Source: Acidobacteria bacterium 13_1_20CM_3_53_8
GTDB lineage: Bacteria; Acidobacteriota; Blastocatellia; Pyrinomonadales; Pyrinomonadaceae
Length of the DNA stretch: 47,031 nt
NCBI GenBank assembly: GCA_001920415.1
Contig: MNJR01000050.1
Coordinates: 52,996-100,026 of the forward strand
Direction: 5' to 3'
Shown here: positions 26,749 to 34,012 of the stretch, one piece after another
How positions within the stretch are numbered: the first letter of the stretch is position 1
How the letters are laid out: each line of letters begins with the position of its first letter
Notes under the pieces: model-generated
Told to the model about the DNA's origin: nothing
Seen by the model: the letters and a program-made list of their open reading frames with translations, nothing else
Databases searched by the model: none
Translations under genes and position numbers: made by a program

Positions 26749-27483
26749 ATGTCTAAAAGAATCGTTCAGGACGCGCTTAATCATTTGATTGACGACCTGC
26801 GCTCGACGCACGGCGACAATCTGGCTTCGGTCGTGCTTTATGGCTCGGCGGCGGCAGGCGATTTCGTTGAACTGCGCTCGGACTACAATCTGCTGATAGC
26901 GCTTCAACGAATCACGCCGGAAGATTTGCGCCTTGCTCAAGCGCCCATGCGCGAGTGGCAGCGATTGGGACATCCGTTGCCCGTCTATTTCACTGTGGAA
27001 GAACTGCGTGACGCGGGCGATGTTTTTCCAATAGAATTTCATCAGATGGAGAGGGCGCGCGTGGTGCTCTACGGCGCAGACCCTTTCGAGTTCGTGAAGT
27101 TGACGAGCGAGAACCTGCGCCATCAGACAGAGTACGAATTGCGAAGCAAGTTGATTCAGCTACGGCAGCTTTACATTCCCGCTTCCGTGTCGGTCGAAAG
27201 ACTCTCGGCCTTGATGAGCGACAGCCTCGCAAGCTTCGCGGCGCTCTTTCGCGCAGTGCTTCTCTTGAAAGGCATGGAGCCGCCCGTAGCAAAGCCCGAT
27301 TGCGTACGCATGACCGTGAAGACTTTGAATCTTGACGGCGAGCCGTTCGAGCGCGTCTTCGCCATACGCTCAGACGACGCGCTCCCTCTGAATGAAGTGG
27401 ACGCGAACCAACTTTTCGGAGATTACATGACTCAGATCGAGCGCGTGATCGAGACCGTAGATGAGATGGATGAAAAGAGGTGA
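26749..27483 (+). CDS. Nucleotidyltransferase-fold protein with altered metal site
   Basis: 244 residues. The N-terminal half fits the polymerase-beta-like fold: helix, then VVLYGSAAAGDFVELRSDYNLLIAL. In active enzymes the motif is GS-x(n)-SDxDL; here the second Asp is Asn (SDYN). The C-terminal half is helical and may be a substrate- or partner-binding domain (LRSKLIQLRQLYIPA, LASFAALFRAVLLLKG). It lies between the TPM-domain gene and lemA, with repeats on both sides and a poor Shine-Dalgarno site. No function can be assigned. Confidence 0.75.
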   Translation: MSKRIVQDALNHLIDDLRSTHGDNLASVVLYGSAAAGDFVELRSDYNLLIALQRITPEDLRLAQAPMREWQRLGHPLPVYFTVEELRDAGDVFPIEFHQMERARVVLYGADPFEFVKLTSENLRHQTEYELRSKLIQLRQLYIPASVSVERLSALMSDSLASFAALFRAVLLLKGMEPPVAKPDCVRMTVKTLNLDGEPFERVFAIRSDDALPLNEVDANQLFGDYMTQIERVIETVDEMDEKR

Positions 27484-27554
27484 ATGGTGAATGGTCAATG
27501 GTGAATGGATAAGAGCAGTTCTTCCACTCACCATTAACCATTCACCATTTACCA
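27482..27554. repeat. AATGGTA 7-mer palindrome before lemA
   Basis: Tandem AATGGTG/AATGGTC units (27483-27508) face ACCATTA/ACCATTC units (27528-27553), loop AAGAGCAGTTCTTCC. It touches the stop codon of the preceding gene. Confidence 0.92.
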
Positions 27555-27570
27555 ACAAGAGGTGATTAAG

Positions 27571-28206
27571 ATGAAGAAAAGAATGTTGCTGCTTTTTGGT
27601 GTAGCGTTGTTGGCGATTGTGACGAGCGGGTGTGGCTACAACACGCTTCAGACGAAGCATCAGAATGTTAAGGCCAAGTGGTCTGACGTTGAGAATCAGC
27701 TTCAGCGCAGGGCTGACCTGATTCCAAATATGATCTCGGCGGCTCAATCCGTTGCAGTGAATGAGCAGGAGGTCTTCGGGCAGGTCAATAAGGCGAACAC
27801 GCAACTTATTAACGCTACGAGCGCGCAGCCGCAGGGCGAGGGAGGCGAGCGAACGCCTGAGCAGAAGCAGGCTATAATTGATGCTGCGAACAGTTTCGGC
27901 GGCACAATCGGCAGACTGCTCTCTCTGCAACAGGCTTATCCCACTCTACACTCGAACGAAAATTTCATGCGGTTGCAGGACGAGCTTGCCGGCACGGAGA
28001 ATCGTCTGGCCGTTGCGCGTCATGATTACAACGAAGCTGTGCAGGATTACAACACTACGCGCGGCAATTTTCCAATGGTCATCTCTGCGAAAATCTTCGG
28101 CTTCAAAGAAGAGCCTTACTTCAAGGCAGCCGAGGGCGCGCAACAAGCTCCAACGTTCAACCCGAACTCTCTACGCCAGAATCAAGGCAACGCGAACGCC
28201 AGATAA
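27571..28206 (+). CDS. lemA: LemA-family lipoprotein
   Basis: The ATG at 27571 has AGAGG 8 nt upstream; a GTG at 27562 is the alternative. The N-terminus is a lipoprotein signal (KKRMLLLFGVALLAIVTSGC) with the lipid-anchored Cys at about residue 19. The LemA body follows: GYNTLQTKHQNVKAKWSDVENQ, LQRRADLIPNMISAAQS, LTLHSNENF-like (LHSNENFMRLQDELAGTENRLAVARHDYNEAVQDYN), and FPMVISAKIFGFKEEPYF. LemA proteins are envelope helical-bundle proteins with poorly defined roles, commonly encoded beside TPM-domain proteins as here. Confidence 0.93.
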   Translation: MKKRMLLLFGVALLAIVTSGCGYNTLQTKHQNVKAKWSDVENQLQRRADLIPNMISAAQSVAVNEQEVFGQVNKANTQLINATSAQPQGEGGERTPEQKQAIIDAANSFGGTIGRLLSLQQAYPTLHSNENFMRLQDELAGTENRLAVARHDYNEAVQDYNTTRGNFPMVISAKIFGFKEEPYFKAAEGAQQAPTFNPNSLRQNQGNANAR

Positions 28207-28321
28207 AGTAAGGCAAAAGTAAAAAGGTAAAAGGCAAAAGTGAAGAGGGGTTGAATCTCTTCTTCACTTTTGCCTTTTTACTTTTACCTTTTGCCTTACT
28301 TTTACCTTTTTACTTTTGACT
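28206..28321. repeat. AAAGGTA/AAAGGCA 7-mer palindrome between lemA and the BMC locus
   Basis: Tandem AAAAGTA, AAAAGGT, AAAAGGC units (28209-28242) face CTTTTGC/CTTTTTA/CTTTTAC units (28264-28318). It links two convergent genes and may end both transcripts. Confidence 0.9.
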
Positions 28322-28780
28322 TTAGAATCCGCGCGAGCTGCACATGGCGCAATGATCGCATGGTTTCCCGCCCGGCTCCACGCTGCACGTCTTCTCCTTC
28401 TCGAAGAAATCAACAAGCTCGGACACTGTGGCTTCGTTAACGTCGAAACGCTCCTGGCTTGGGTGCGCCGCAGGGACGTACATACCGCTCAGCCAGGGCG
28501 AGCGCGTGGACGGAGCGGTTGCTTCTCTTTGCATATATGATTGCGTCGCGTCTCTTTCGGTGTGAGCAGGTGCAGCATCTTCATTCTCGTGCGCTATGTG
28601 CGATTCTATGTGAGCCAATCTTTTCTGTAAGTCGTTGAGGCTGGCGCGCACGGCTCGAAGCTCTTCGCCAACGTCGTGCGATGAGGTCGCGCTCTGATTG
28701 TTTCCCTCTTCACGATCGGGTGAGAGGCGATGCGCTATGCGCTCGGCCAACACGCGCGCCCTGTTTTGCTCTGCGCTCAT
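28322..28780 (-). CDS. Unrecognised BMC-associated protein: amphipathic N-helix, coiled coil, C-terminal Cys motif
   Basis: 152 residues, 9 bp after a BMC pentamer gene with a GAGGAGG site. Three parts can be seen. Residues ~4-20 (EQNRARVLAERIAHRLS) form an amphipathic helix like the encapsulation peptides that draw cargo into microcompartments. Residues ~37-64 are a likely coiled coil (ELRAVRASLNDLQKRLAHIE). After a disordered stretch, the C-terminal ~55 residues look ordered (SPWLSGMYVP, FDVNEATVSELVDFFEKE) and end in Cys132-X8-Cys141-X2-Cys144-X2-Cys147 followed by SSRGF, a possible metal or Fe-S site. I know no family with this layout. Operon position argues for a lumen or shell-associated role. 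Confidence 0.8.
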   Translation of the reverse strand: MSAEQNRARVLAERIAHRLSPDREEGNNQSATSSHDVGEELRAVRASLNDLQKRLAHIESHIAHENEDAAPAHTERDATQSYMQREATAPSTRSPWLSGMYVPAAHPSQERFDVNEATVSELVDFFEKEKTCSVEPGGKPCDHCAMCSSRGF

Positions 28781-28789
28781 AGCGCCTCC

Positions 28790-29077
28790 TCATCTTATTT
28801 CATCTTCAAGTAAATCAATGCGATCAACTACGCCTACGATTGCGGAATCAATCGCCGCGCCAGCTTCGCCCGTAGCCGTTGTTGATGCGCTCCAACCTTC
28901 CTGCACAATCAGCACAATATCGCCCACGCCCGAATCAACCGCATCAAGCGCCAGCACGGTATAGCTCATCTCCTCGCCTTCCGGCGTTATCTGCTGACAC
29001 AACATCACGCGCGCATTCTCATAGCGACGGTTCTTCTGCGTGGCAACCACGTTGCCCATTACGCGCGCCAGAATCAT
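28790..29077 (-). CDS. BMC pentameric shell protein (EutN/CcmL family), copy 3
   Basis: 95 residues. MILARVMGNVVATQKNRRYENARVML is the typical first strand pair, LALDAVDSGVGDIVLIVQEG the pore-side loop, and AAIDSAIVGVVDRIDLL the end. Pentamers cap the vertices of the polyhedral shell. Its ATG overlaps the upstream copy's TGA by 4 bp, so the two are translationally coupled. Three distinct pentamer genes in one locus is a known feature of some BMC classes. Confidence 0.95.
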   Translation of the reverse strand: MILARVMGNVVATQKNRRYENARVMLCQQITPEGEEMSYTVLALDAVDSGVGDIVLIVQEGWSASTTATGEAGAAIDSAIVGVVDRIDLLEDEIR

Positions 29078-29361
29078 TTACGAAAGACTCCAGTCGTTAC
29101 GTGTGCGTCCGAATCAACGATTGCGATGATTGTGCAATCGGTCGGTGTGTCCTCGCGCTTGAAAGGAAAGCTAGCCTCCTTGCCTCTGCACCAGAAGACA
29201 AGCTCGCCTGTGCCAGCGCCAATCGCATCAATCGCAACCAGAGGCTTGCCCTGCGGCCTCAAATCTTTATCGAGCGATTGCACGACCAGAAGCTTACGCC
29301 CTTCCAGCGAATCATTCTTCACCGTCGAAACAACTGTCCCGATTACGCGCGCCAATTGCAT
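29074..29361 (-). CDS. BMC pentameric shell protein (EutN/CcmL family), copy 2
   Basis: The frame is open from 29433 but its first 24 codons are repeat sequence (SKIVNLKSKINQ); the true start is MQLARVIGTVVSTVKN at 29361, in line with the paralogues. Body: LEGRKLLVVQSLD, LVAIDAIGAGTGELVFWCRG, and CTIIAIVDSDAHV. There is no Shine-Dalgarno site next to the ATG. The end overlaps copy 3 (ATGA). It shares only the family core with copies 1 and 3, so the copies have separate roles or positions in the shell. Confidence 0.94.
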   Translation of the reverse strand: MQLARVIGTVVSTVKNDSLEGRKLLVVQSLDKDLRPQGKPLVAIDAIGAGTGELVFWCRGKEASFPFKREDTPTDCTIIAIVDSDAHVTTGVFRK

Positions 29362-29456
29362 AAGAGTCTGATTGATTTTGGATTTTAGATTTACGATTTT
29401 GGATTGAAAGACAATTGCTTTTCTAATCGGCAATCCAAAATCTAAAATCCGCCTGA
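29362..29456. repeat. GATTTTA 7-mer palindrome between two shell genes
   Basis: Tandem GATTTTG/GATTTTA units (29371-29405) face AATCCAA/AATCTAA units (29430-29450). Confidence 0.9.
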
Positions 29457-29729
29457 CTAATCATTCACCACATCAACCGTATCAATGACGCCGACGATTG
29501 CAGCATCAACGGGCACATCCTTCATGCCTTGTGCAAGGCGTGCGCTGGAGCCTGCGACGACCAACACGCGCTCGTGAAAACCCGCGCCCACCGTATCAAC
29601 GGCGACGACGTAACCGCTCGTGTCCGTCCCGTCAACGTTGACGGGACGGACAATGAGCAGCTTTCTTCCCGTCAGCCGAGGGTCTTTCTGCGTAGCGACG
29701 ACCGTGCCCAGTATGCGTGCGATAATCAT
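29457..29729 (-). CDS. BMC pentameric shell protein (EutN/CcmL family), copy 1
   Basis: 90 residues: MIIARILGTVVATQKDPRLTGRKLLIV, then VVAVDTVGAGFHERVLVVAGSSARLA, and VDAAIVGVIDTVDVV. It is the closest of the three to the EutN/CcmL consensus, including the VGAG loop. It lies between repeats, downstream of the hexamer gene. Confidence 0.95.
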   Translation of the reverse strand: MIIARILGTVVATQKDPRLTGRKLLIVRPVNVDGTDTSGYVVAVDTVGAGFHERVLVVAGSSARLAQGMKDVPVDAAIVGVIDTVDVVND

Positions 29730-29730
29730 A

Positions 29731-29811
29731 AAAGCGATAAATGGTCAATGGTCAATGGTAAATAGTGGTTGTCTTCCATTCACCATTTACCATTTACTAT
29801 TTTCCATTTAC
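29731..29811. repeat. AATGGTA 7-mer palindrome between shell genes
   Basis: Tandem AATGGTC/AATGGTA units (29740-29765) face ACCATTT/ACTATTT units (29780-29808). Confidence 0.9.
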
Positions 29812-30092
29812 GAATTCAGTCCGATGGGCAATGTTTCGTCAACGCTGCCGTGCGGGCGCGGGATGACGTGAACGCTTACAAGTTCGCCTACGCGACGAGC
29901 AGCGGCAGCGCCTGCGTCTGTCGCGGCCTTCACAGCAGCGACATCGCCGCGCACGATTGCCGTCACGAACCCTGCGCCGATCTTCTCGTAGCCCACGAGC
30001 GTGACGTTAGCGGCCTTCACCATAGCGTCCGCCGCTTCAATCATCGCAACCAGACCTTTCGTCTCAACCATTCCAAGTGCTTCTTGAGGCAT
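29808..30092 (-). CDS. BMC hexameric shell protein (BMC-H, Pfam BMC domain)
   Basis: 94 residues. The single BMC domain is clear: [73 protein letters not shown]. Hexamers tile the facets of the shell, and the KIGAGF segment lines the central pore. Only one BMC-H is present in the window; many BMCs use two or more plus a trimer, so others may be encoded elsewhere. Confidence 0.96.
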   Translation of the reverse strand: MPQEALGMVETKGLVAMIEAADAMVKAANVTLVGYEKIGAGFVTAIVRGDVAAVKAATDAGAAAARRVGELVSVHVIPRPHGSVDETLPIGLNS

Positions 30093-30142
30093 TCTTTCTG
30101 CTCCTGTTCTCTCGAAAATTGTATGGCATATATTACTTTACT

Positions 30143-30514
30143 CTAGACAGAGTAAGATGCCGAAAGCGGAACTTTAATCCGACTCTCAATATAAACATGC
30201 TCATTCCCTGGAGGTATTTCATAACCATAATACTCGAAGAGTTCGTCCCAATGAGGTATTAGTGCTGCTAACTCCCATTCCCTTGCACACTTTTCGCAAT
30301 AATAAAAATAATTTTGCCTCTGAAATTTTTCGAGCTTTTCGTCGCATTCACCACAGTAAAGATCAGGCAAATCTGCAACATGAACACTTTGCGGTTTTTC
30401 ACATCTCACACAATTCTGAGTTACAAATCCGCCTTTTCGGCTCCTAACCAAAATCCTTAAGCAATTGCAACGACGACATAAGTGCTTTCCATAAAGAATC
30501 ATCTTTTCAGTCAT
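30143..30514 (-). CDS. Small protein with four CXXC pairs (zinc-ribbon-like)
   Basis: 123 residues with Cys pairs at 13/16, 35/38, 54/57 and 73/76, spaced about 20 residues, consistent with two zinc-ribbon or zinc-finger sites. The C-terminal ~45 residues (HWDELFEYYGYEIPPG) have no Cys. The DNA is AT-richer than the flanking BMC genes, which hints at a different origin. It lies in line between the aldolase and the hexamer gene. Function unknown. Confidence 0.75.
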   Translation of the reverse strand: MTEKMILYGKHLCRRCNCLRILVRSRKGGFVTQNCVRCEKPQSVHVADLPDLYCGECDEKLEKFQRQNYFYYCEKCAREWELAALIPHWDELFEYYGYEIPPGNEHVYIESRIKVPLSASYSV

Positions 30515-30531
30515 TGTTCGTATTTCCTTGC

Positions 30532-31347
30532 TTAAGATTTTATCTTCGCGGCTTGTGATAACAATTCGATCAATTCTTCGCGTGTTAGAGCAATTTTGCC
30601 TGCACCATTGATTGAAGTGCGAGCATTAGTCGCACTTGCGCGCTCGCCTGTTGGACACGCCAACTCGGTTTCGTGCAGGTAGCCGCAAGCCTGGCATCGC
30701 GCGCTTTCGGTTAAATATCCGGCAGTTTCGCGCACGTTGATCAATTTTTCAATCGCGTCGGGCGATAAATTTCTTGAGCCGCCGAGTATTCTGGAGAGTA
30801 TAGCTATCTTCGCAGTGTGCTCCAAAGTCTCAAGACGGTCAAATGCTTGCCAGATGTCAGCGCCATAAGCCACAGCGCCATGATTCGCCATCAGCAGCGC
30901 GTTGTGATGCTTGATGAGCGGGCGCATGGCTTCCGTCAACTCTTCCGTCGAAGGCGTTCCGTATTCAGCGAGCGGCACACAGCCCAGCGTCAAAATAACT
31001 TCCGACAAGATAGGTTGGTCAATCGCCAAGCCAGCGACAGCGAATGCGGTTCCGTGCGGCGGGTGCGCATGACAGACTGCTTTTACATCAGGTCGTTCGC
31101 GGTAGATTAGAAGGTGCATGGCAAGCTCACTCGATGCGCGCTTATCCGTCAAAGGTTTGCCTTCCATGTCCGTGACCGCGCACGCTTCTTCCGTCATGCG
31201 CCCCTTGCACGTCATAGTAGGCGTAGCCACCACGCGCCCGTCATCCAGACGCACGCTCAGGTTGCCGTCCGAAGAGACAACGTAGCTTCGCTCGTACATC
31301 AACTGCCCGACGCGCACAATCTCGCGCCGCGCTTCTTGCTCATTCAT
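30532..31347 (-). CDS. Class II aldolase/adducin-family enzyme with C-terminal encapsulation-type peptide
   Basis: The core (~1-215) is the fuculose/rhamnulose-phosphate aldolase fold: SSDGNLSVRL, ASSELAMHLLIYRERPDVKAVCHAHPPHGTAF with zinc ligands HAH, the catalytic-Glu-bearing SEVILTLGCVPLAEYGTPS, and LLMANHGAVAYG (third His). It would split a deoxysugar phosphate into dihydroxyacetone phosphate and lactaldehyde. Beyond the core is an extra segment with CQACGYLHETELACPTG, a linker rich in Ala/Ser/Thr, and a final amphipathic helix LTREELIELLSQAAKI. Such a linker plus helix is the known signal for loading into BMCs. It supports a fucose/rhamnose-type microcompartment (inference). Confidence 0.93.
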   Translation of the reverse strand: MNEQEARREIVRVGQLMYERSYVVSSDGNLSVRLDDGRVVATPTMTCKGRMTEEACAVTDMEGKPLTDKRASSELAMHLLIYRERPDVKAVCHAHPPHGTAFAVAGLAIDQPILSEVILTLGCVPLAEYGTPSTEELTEAMRPLIKHHNALLMANHGAVAYGADIWQAFDRLETLEHTAKIAILSRILGGSRNLSPDAIEKLINVRETAGYLTESARCQACGYLHETELACPTGERASATNARTSINGAGKIALTREELIELLSQAAKIKS

Positions 31348-31355
31348 ATTGCACG

Positions 31356-32057
31356 TCAGAAATAGTTATAAAGAATCGAAACACGCTCGGAAACAGGCTG
31401 CCCATCTCTTAAAGCAGGCATGAAACGTATCCGTCTTGCTGCTTCTATCACCTCGCTTGTGTGCTTATTGGAGCAATTAAGAATTGGTAACGGCTCAATA
31501 TCTGTCACTTCTCCCGACGCAGATAAGGTGAGGCGCAGAATCACATTAGAGCAAGCGTGCTCGTGGTTAAGATTCCTTCCCTGCCAGTAGCTTGGCTGAG
31601 GCAAGTATAAAAGTTTCGCGCTTTGCGCCACACATTTTCCGTCAATTGATTTTGGTTCGGTATAACTAATTGATTTGATGAGTGGTAAATTGAAGTCCAT
31701 ATGGTGAAAGAATAATTCTTCATCATCAATTGTAAGCCCTAATGGATTTGGAGGATTATCTAGAGGCACGTAATTATCATTTGCAGCTTGTATGAATGCG
31801 AGGAAATTCTTGAAATGAGCGTCGTCTATGGTTGAAGAAGAATGACCGACATATCCCCCATCGTAAACTTGGGTTATTCTGACAATAGAATTATTTGGGA
31901 CTTGGTAACAATCCTCCATCTCGACTTGAGGCACGGCGTTGCTCAAAGAATCTGACGTAACACCATCGCTTAAAAAATGATTGAATATGCTTGCTAAGGC
32001 TACGCCTATAGATAGCGTTAACGCGAATGGCAGAAATCTTTTGAGCAAGCATGACAT
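31356..32057 (-). CDS. Membrane-anchored protein with TonB-C-like terminal domain
   Basis: Start chosen at ATG 32057, which has GGAG 8 nt upstream; a GTG at 32081 would overlap the previous gene. The product (233 residues) has one N-terminal membrane helix (LPFALTLSIGVALASIF), a middle region without known motifs, and a C-terminal ~65 residues resembling the TonB C-terminal fold (VILRLTLSASGEVTDIE, EVIEAARRIRFMPALRDGQP). The DNA is AT-rich relative to its surroundings. Placement between rex and the aldolase may be accidental. Function unknown. Confidence 0.75.
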   Translation of the reverse strand: MSCLLKRFLPFALTLSIGVALASIFNHFLSDGVTSDSLSNAVPQVEMEDCYQVPNNSIVRITQVYDGGYVGHSSSTIDDAHFKNFLAFIQAANDNYVPLDNPPNPLGLTIDDEELFFHHMDFNLPLIKSISYTEPKSIDGKCVAQSAKLLYLPQPSYWQGRNLNHEHACSNVILRLTLSASGEVTDIEPLPILNCSNKHTSEVIEAARRIRFMPALRDGQPVSERVSILYNYF

Positions 32058-32068
32058 GATTGCTACTC

Positions 32069-32347
32069 CTAATTGCTCCACTCCTCGTGCTGCTTACGCT
32101 GTTGCGCGTCCTCTAATTCCTCTACGCGCAGGCGCAGCATAGATACTTCATCATTCAGTACATTCATCAAAGGCTTAACTTCATCAAGCTTCGACTCGAT
32201 GCTTATCAACTTTTGCAGCACCCTCTCCCACATGGATTTTTCCTCATCCAGCCACTCATCAATCTTCTCTTCGAGCGACGCAAGGTGCGCATCAGTCTGA
32301 GCTATAGTCCCACGCTGCGGCAAGTTCTTTGTGAATTCTTCGCTCAT
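32069..32347 (-). CDS. Short coiled-coil protein
   Basis: 92 residues, mostly helical. Heptad pattern from about 20 to 85 (LASLEEKIDEWLDEE, LISIESKLDEVKP, LNDEVSMLRLRVEELED). No membrane segment. It follows rex by 22 bp. Function unknown. Confidence 0.7.
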   Translation of the reverse strand: MSEEFTKNLPQRGTIAQTDAHLASLEEKIDEWLDEEKSMWERVLQKLISIESKLDEVKPLMNVLNDEVSMLRLRVEELEDAQQRKQHEEWSN

Positions 32348-32369
32348 AAACTTTCCTCAAAATTCCATC

Positions 32370-33080
32370 TCACAACTCGCGCGTCTCGTCGTGCTGCGCT
32401 ATCTCTTCGTAGGCGTGCGTGACGCGCGGGTTCGTAATGGTTGAGACCTGCGGGCGCGCGAGCGAATATGACAAACTTTCAAGCGCAACGGTCAAGTCAA
32501 CGTTCTTGACCTTAACGCCGCGACGGGCTTGAAGACGCGCGGGTGCGAAATTGAGCACGGCCTTGATGCCTGCCGACATCACCTGATTCAAAACTTTCTG
32601 CGCGACGCGCGCGGGCACGGACAATACGATTACATCAATCTCCTCGTCATGAACCACGCGGGCGAGGTTGCGAACGTCGTGAACCATAACCTGATTGCGC
32701 CCCACGCGCTCGCCTATCTTCTCCCGCGCGTTGTCGAAGAGTGCGGCGACTGTGAAGTTCGACGTTGTGAAGCCGTCGTAGTTCGCAAGCGCTGTCCCTA
32801 AGTTCCCAGCGCCGACTATGCCTACGCGATGAGCTACGTCCAATCCCAGAATCTTGATGATGTGGTCGCGCAGGTTTTCGACATAATAGCCCACGCCGCG
32901 AACTCCAAACTCGCCGAAGTATGCAAGGTCTTTGCGAATCTGCGCAGAGTTCAGATTGAACTGCTCGGCCATAGCCTTCGATGAGACCGTCTTTATTCCT
33001 GCGGCGGCCAGCGTGTTCAGACAGCGCAGGTAAACGCTCAAGCGGTTCGTCGTCAGCTCAGATATTTTCTCCGATTTCAT
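32370..33080 (-). CDS. rex: Redox-sensing transcriptional repressor Rex
   Basis: Rex is a homodimer that binds DNA when NAD+ is high and releases it when NADH rises; it usually represses fermentation and anaerobic respiration genes. The N-terminal winged helix is clear (LSVYLRCLNTLAAAGIKTVSS, FNLNSAQIRKDLAYFGEFGVRGVGY), followed by the Rossmann domain VGIVGAGNLGTALANYDGF and the FDNAREKIGERV segment. ATG starts at 33095 and 33080 and a TTG at 33107 are possible; 33080 (MKSEKISELTTNR) gives the usual length. It heads the same-strand string that ends in the BMC genes. Confidence 0.95.
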   Translation of the reverse strand: MKSEKISELTTNRLSVYLRCLNTLAAAGIKTVSSKAMAEQFNLNSAQIRKDLAYFGEFGVRGVGYYVENLRDHIIKILGLDVAHRVGIVGAGNLGTALANYDGFTTSNFTVAALFDNAREKIGERVGRNQVMVHDVRNLARVVHDEEIDVIVLSVPARVAQKVLNQVMSAGIKAVLNFAPARLQARRGVKVKNVDLTVALESLSYSLARPQVSTITNPRVTHAYEEIAQHDETREL

Positions 33081-33117
33081 TAAAGCCCGTTCCATGGACA
33101 GTAACAAGTATAGCTCT

Positions 33118-33233
33118 GAAAAGAGGTAAATGGTGAATGGTAAATGGTAAAAGCAGAGCGGAAAGCCTTCAAATTCTATTCACCATTCATCTCTTTTCTT
33201 CCATTGACCATTTACCATTGACCATTTACCATC
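33118..33233. repeat. AATGGTA 7-mer palindrome between rex and ruvA
   Basis: Tandem AATGGTG/AATGGTA units (33128-33150) face CATTGACC/CATTTACC units (33201-33232). The loop is long (~50 nt) and contains GGAAAGCC and a second partial arm. It occupies the divergent promoter region. Confidence 0.88.
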
Positions 33234-33295
33234 CTTGATGAAAGACGAAGGCGCTCCCGAAATTCACTTCTTCGATAAAAACTTTTTCACAACCG

Positions 33296-33919
33296 ATGAT
33301 TGCACACTTAAACGGAAACCTGCTTGCTAAACACGCGACTACTGTAATCCTGGACGTGGGCGGCGTTGGCTACGAAGTGACCATCCCGCTCTCAACTTTT
33401 TATGATCTGGAAGACGCTGGCGCGCAGGTGCGCCTGCATATCTACACGCATGTGCGAGAGGAGGTTCTTCAGCTTTACGGCTTTAAGACGATACGCGAGC
33501 GAGAGCTTTTCTTAAAACTGATTTCTGTGAGCGGCATTGGCCCAAAGCTTGCCATCTCTATGATAGGAATCATGAGCGCCGACGAGATCATAGCCTCTAT
33601 TCGCACGAACAATCTGGCGCGATTGACTTCTATTCCGGGCGTTGGCAAGAAGACAGCCGAGCGTCTTGTCATTGAGCTTCGTGATAAAATCGCCGCGCTC
33701 TCAAGCCCTGCGCTCGAAGAGGCATTTGCGGCGCAAACCGGAGGCGCAGCGCCTGCGAGCGAAGACGCGCTCCGTGATGATGCGCTCTCCGCGCTCGTCA
33801 ACCTTGGTTATCAAAAGGCCGCAGCCGAAAAAGCAATCACTTCAGCCATGCAGGAAGGCGGCGAGCTATCGGTTGAAGTAATCTTGCGCCGCAGCCTGCG
33901 ACAACTTGCGCGAGGATAA
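33296..33919 (+). CDS. ruvA: Holliday junction branch migration protein RuvA
   Basis: RuvA tetramers bind the Holliday junction and dock RuvB motors. The 207 residues have domain I (MIAHLNGNLLAKHATTVILDVGGVGYEV), domain II with two helix-hairpin-helix motifs (SGIGPKLAI and IPGVGKKTAERLV), and domain III (DALSALVNLGYQKAAAEKAI). No ruvC is present just upstream. ruvB follows after a CAGTTTT palindrome. Confidence 0.96.
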   Translation: MIAHLNGNLLAKHATTVILDVGGVGYEVTIPLSTFYDLEDAGAQVRLHIYTHVREEVLQLYGFKTIRERELFLKLISVSGIGPKLAISMIGIMSADEIIASIRTNNLARLTSIPGVGKKTAERLVIELRDKIAALSSPALEEAFAAQTGGAAPASEDALRDDALSALVNLGYQKAAAEKAITSAMQEGGELSVEVILRRSLRQLARG

Positions 33920-33924
33920 AAAGA

Positions 33925-34009
33925 TAGTTTTCAGTTTTTAGTTTTCAGTTTTAAGTAAAAGCTTTTCGCTCTTCTTTCTGAAAACTAAAAACTGAAAACT
34001 GAAAACTGC
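33925..34009. repeat. CAGTTTT 7-mer palindrome between ruvA and ruvB
   Basis: Tandem CAGTTTT/TAGTTTT units (33927-33953) face AAAACTG/AAAACTA units (33979-34009), loop AAAAGCTTTT. The ruvB ATG starts 4 nt after it; GAGGAT lies just before it at the ruvA stop. Confidence 0.95.
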
Positions 34010-34012
34010 TTT

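Noticed and set aside
29362-29433. 24-residue N-terminal extension of the second pentamer protein
   Set aside because: Encoded by the GATTTTA repeat; paralogues start at MxxARVxG.
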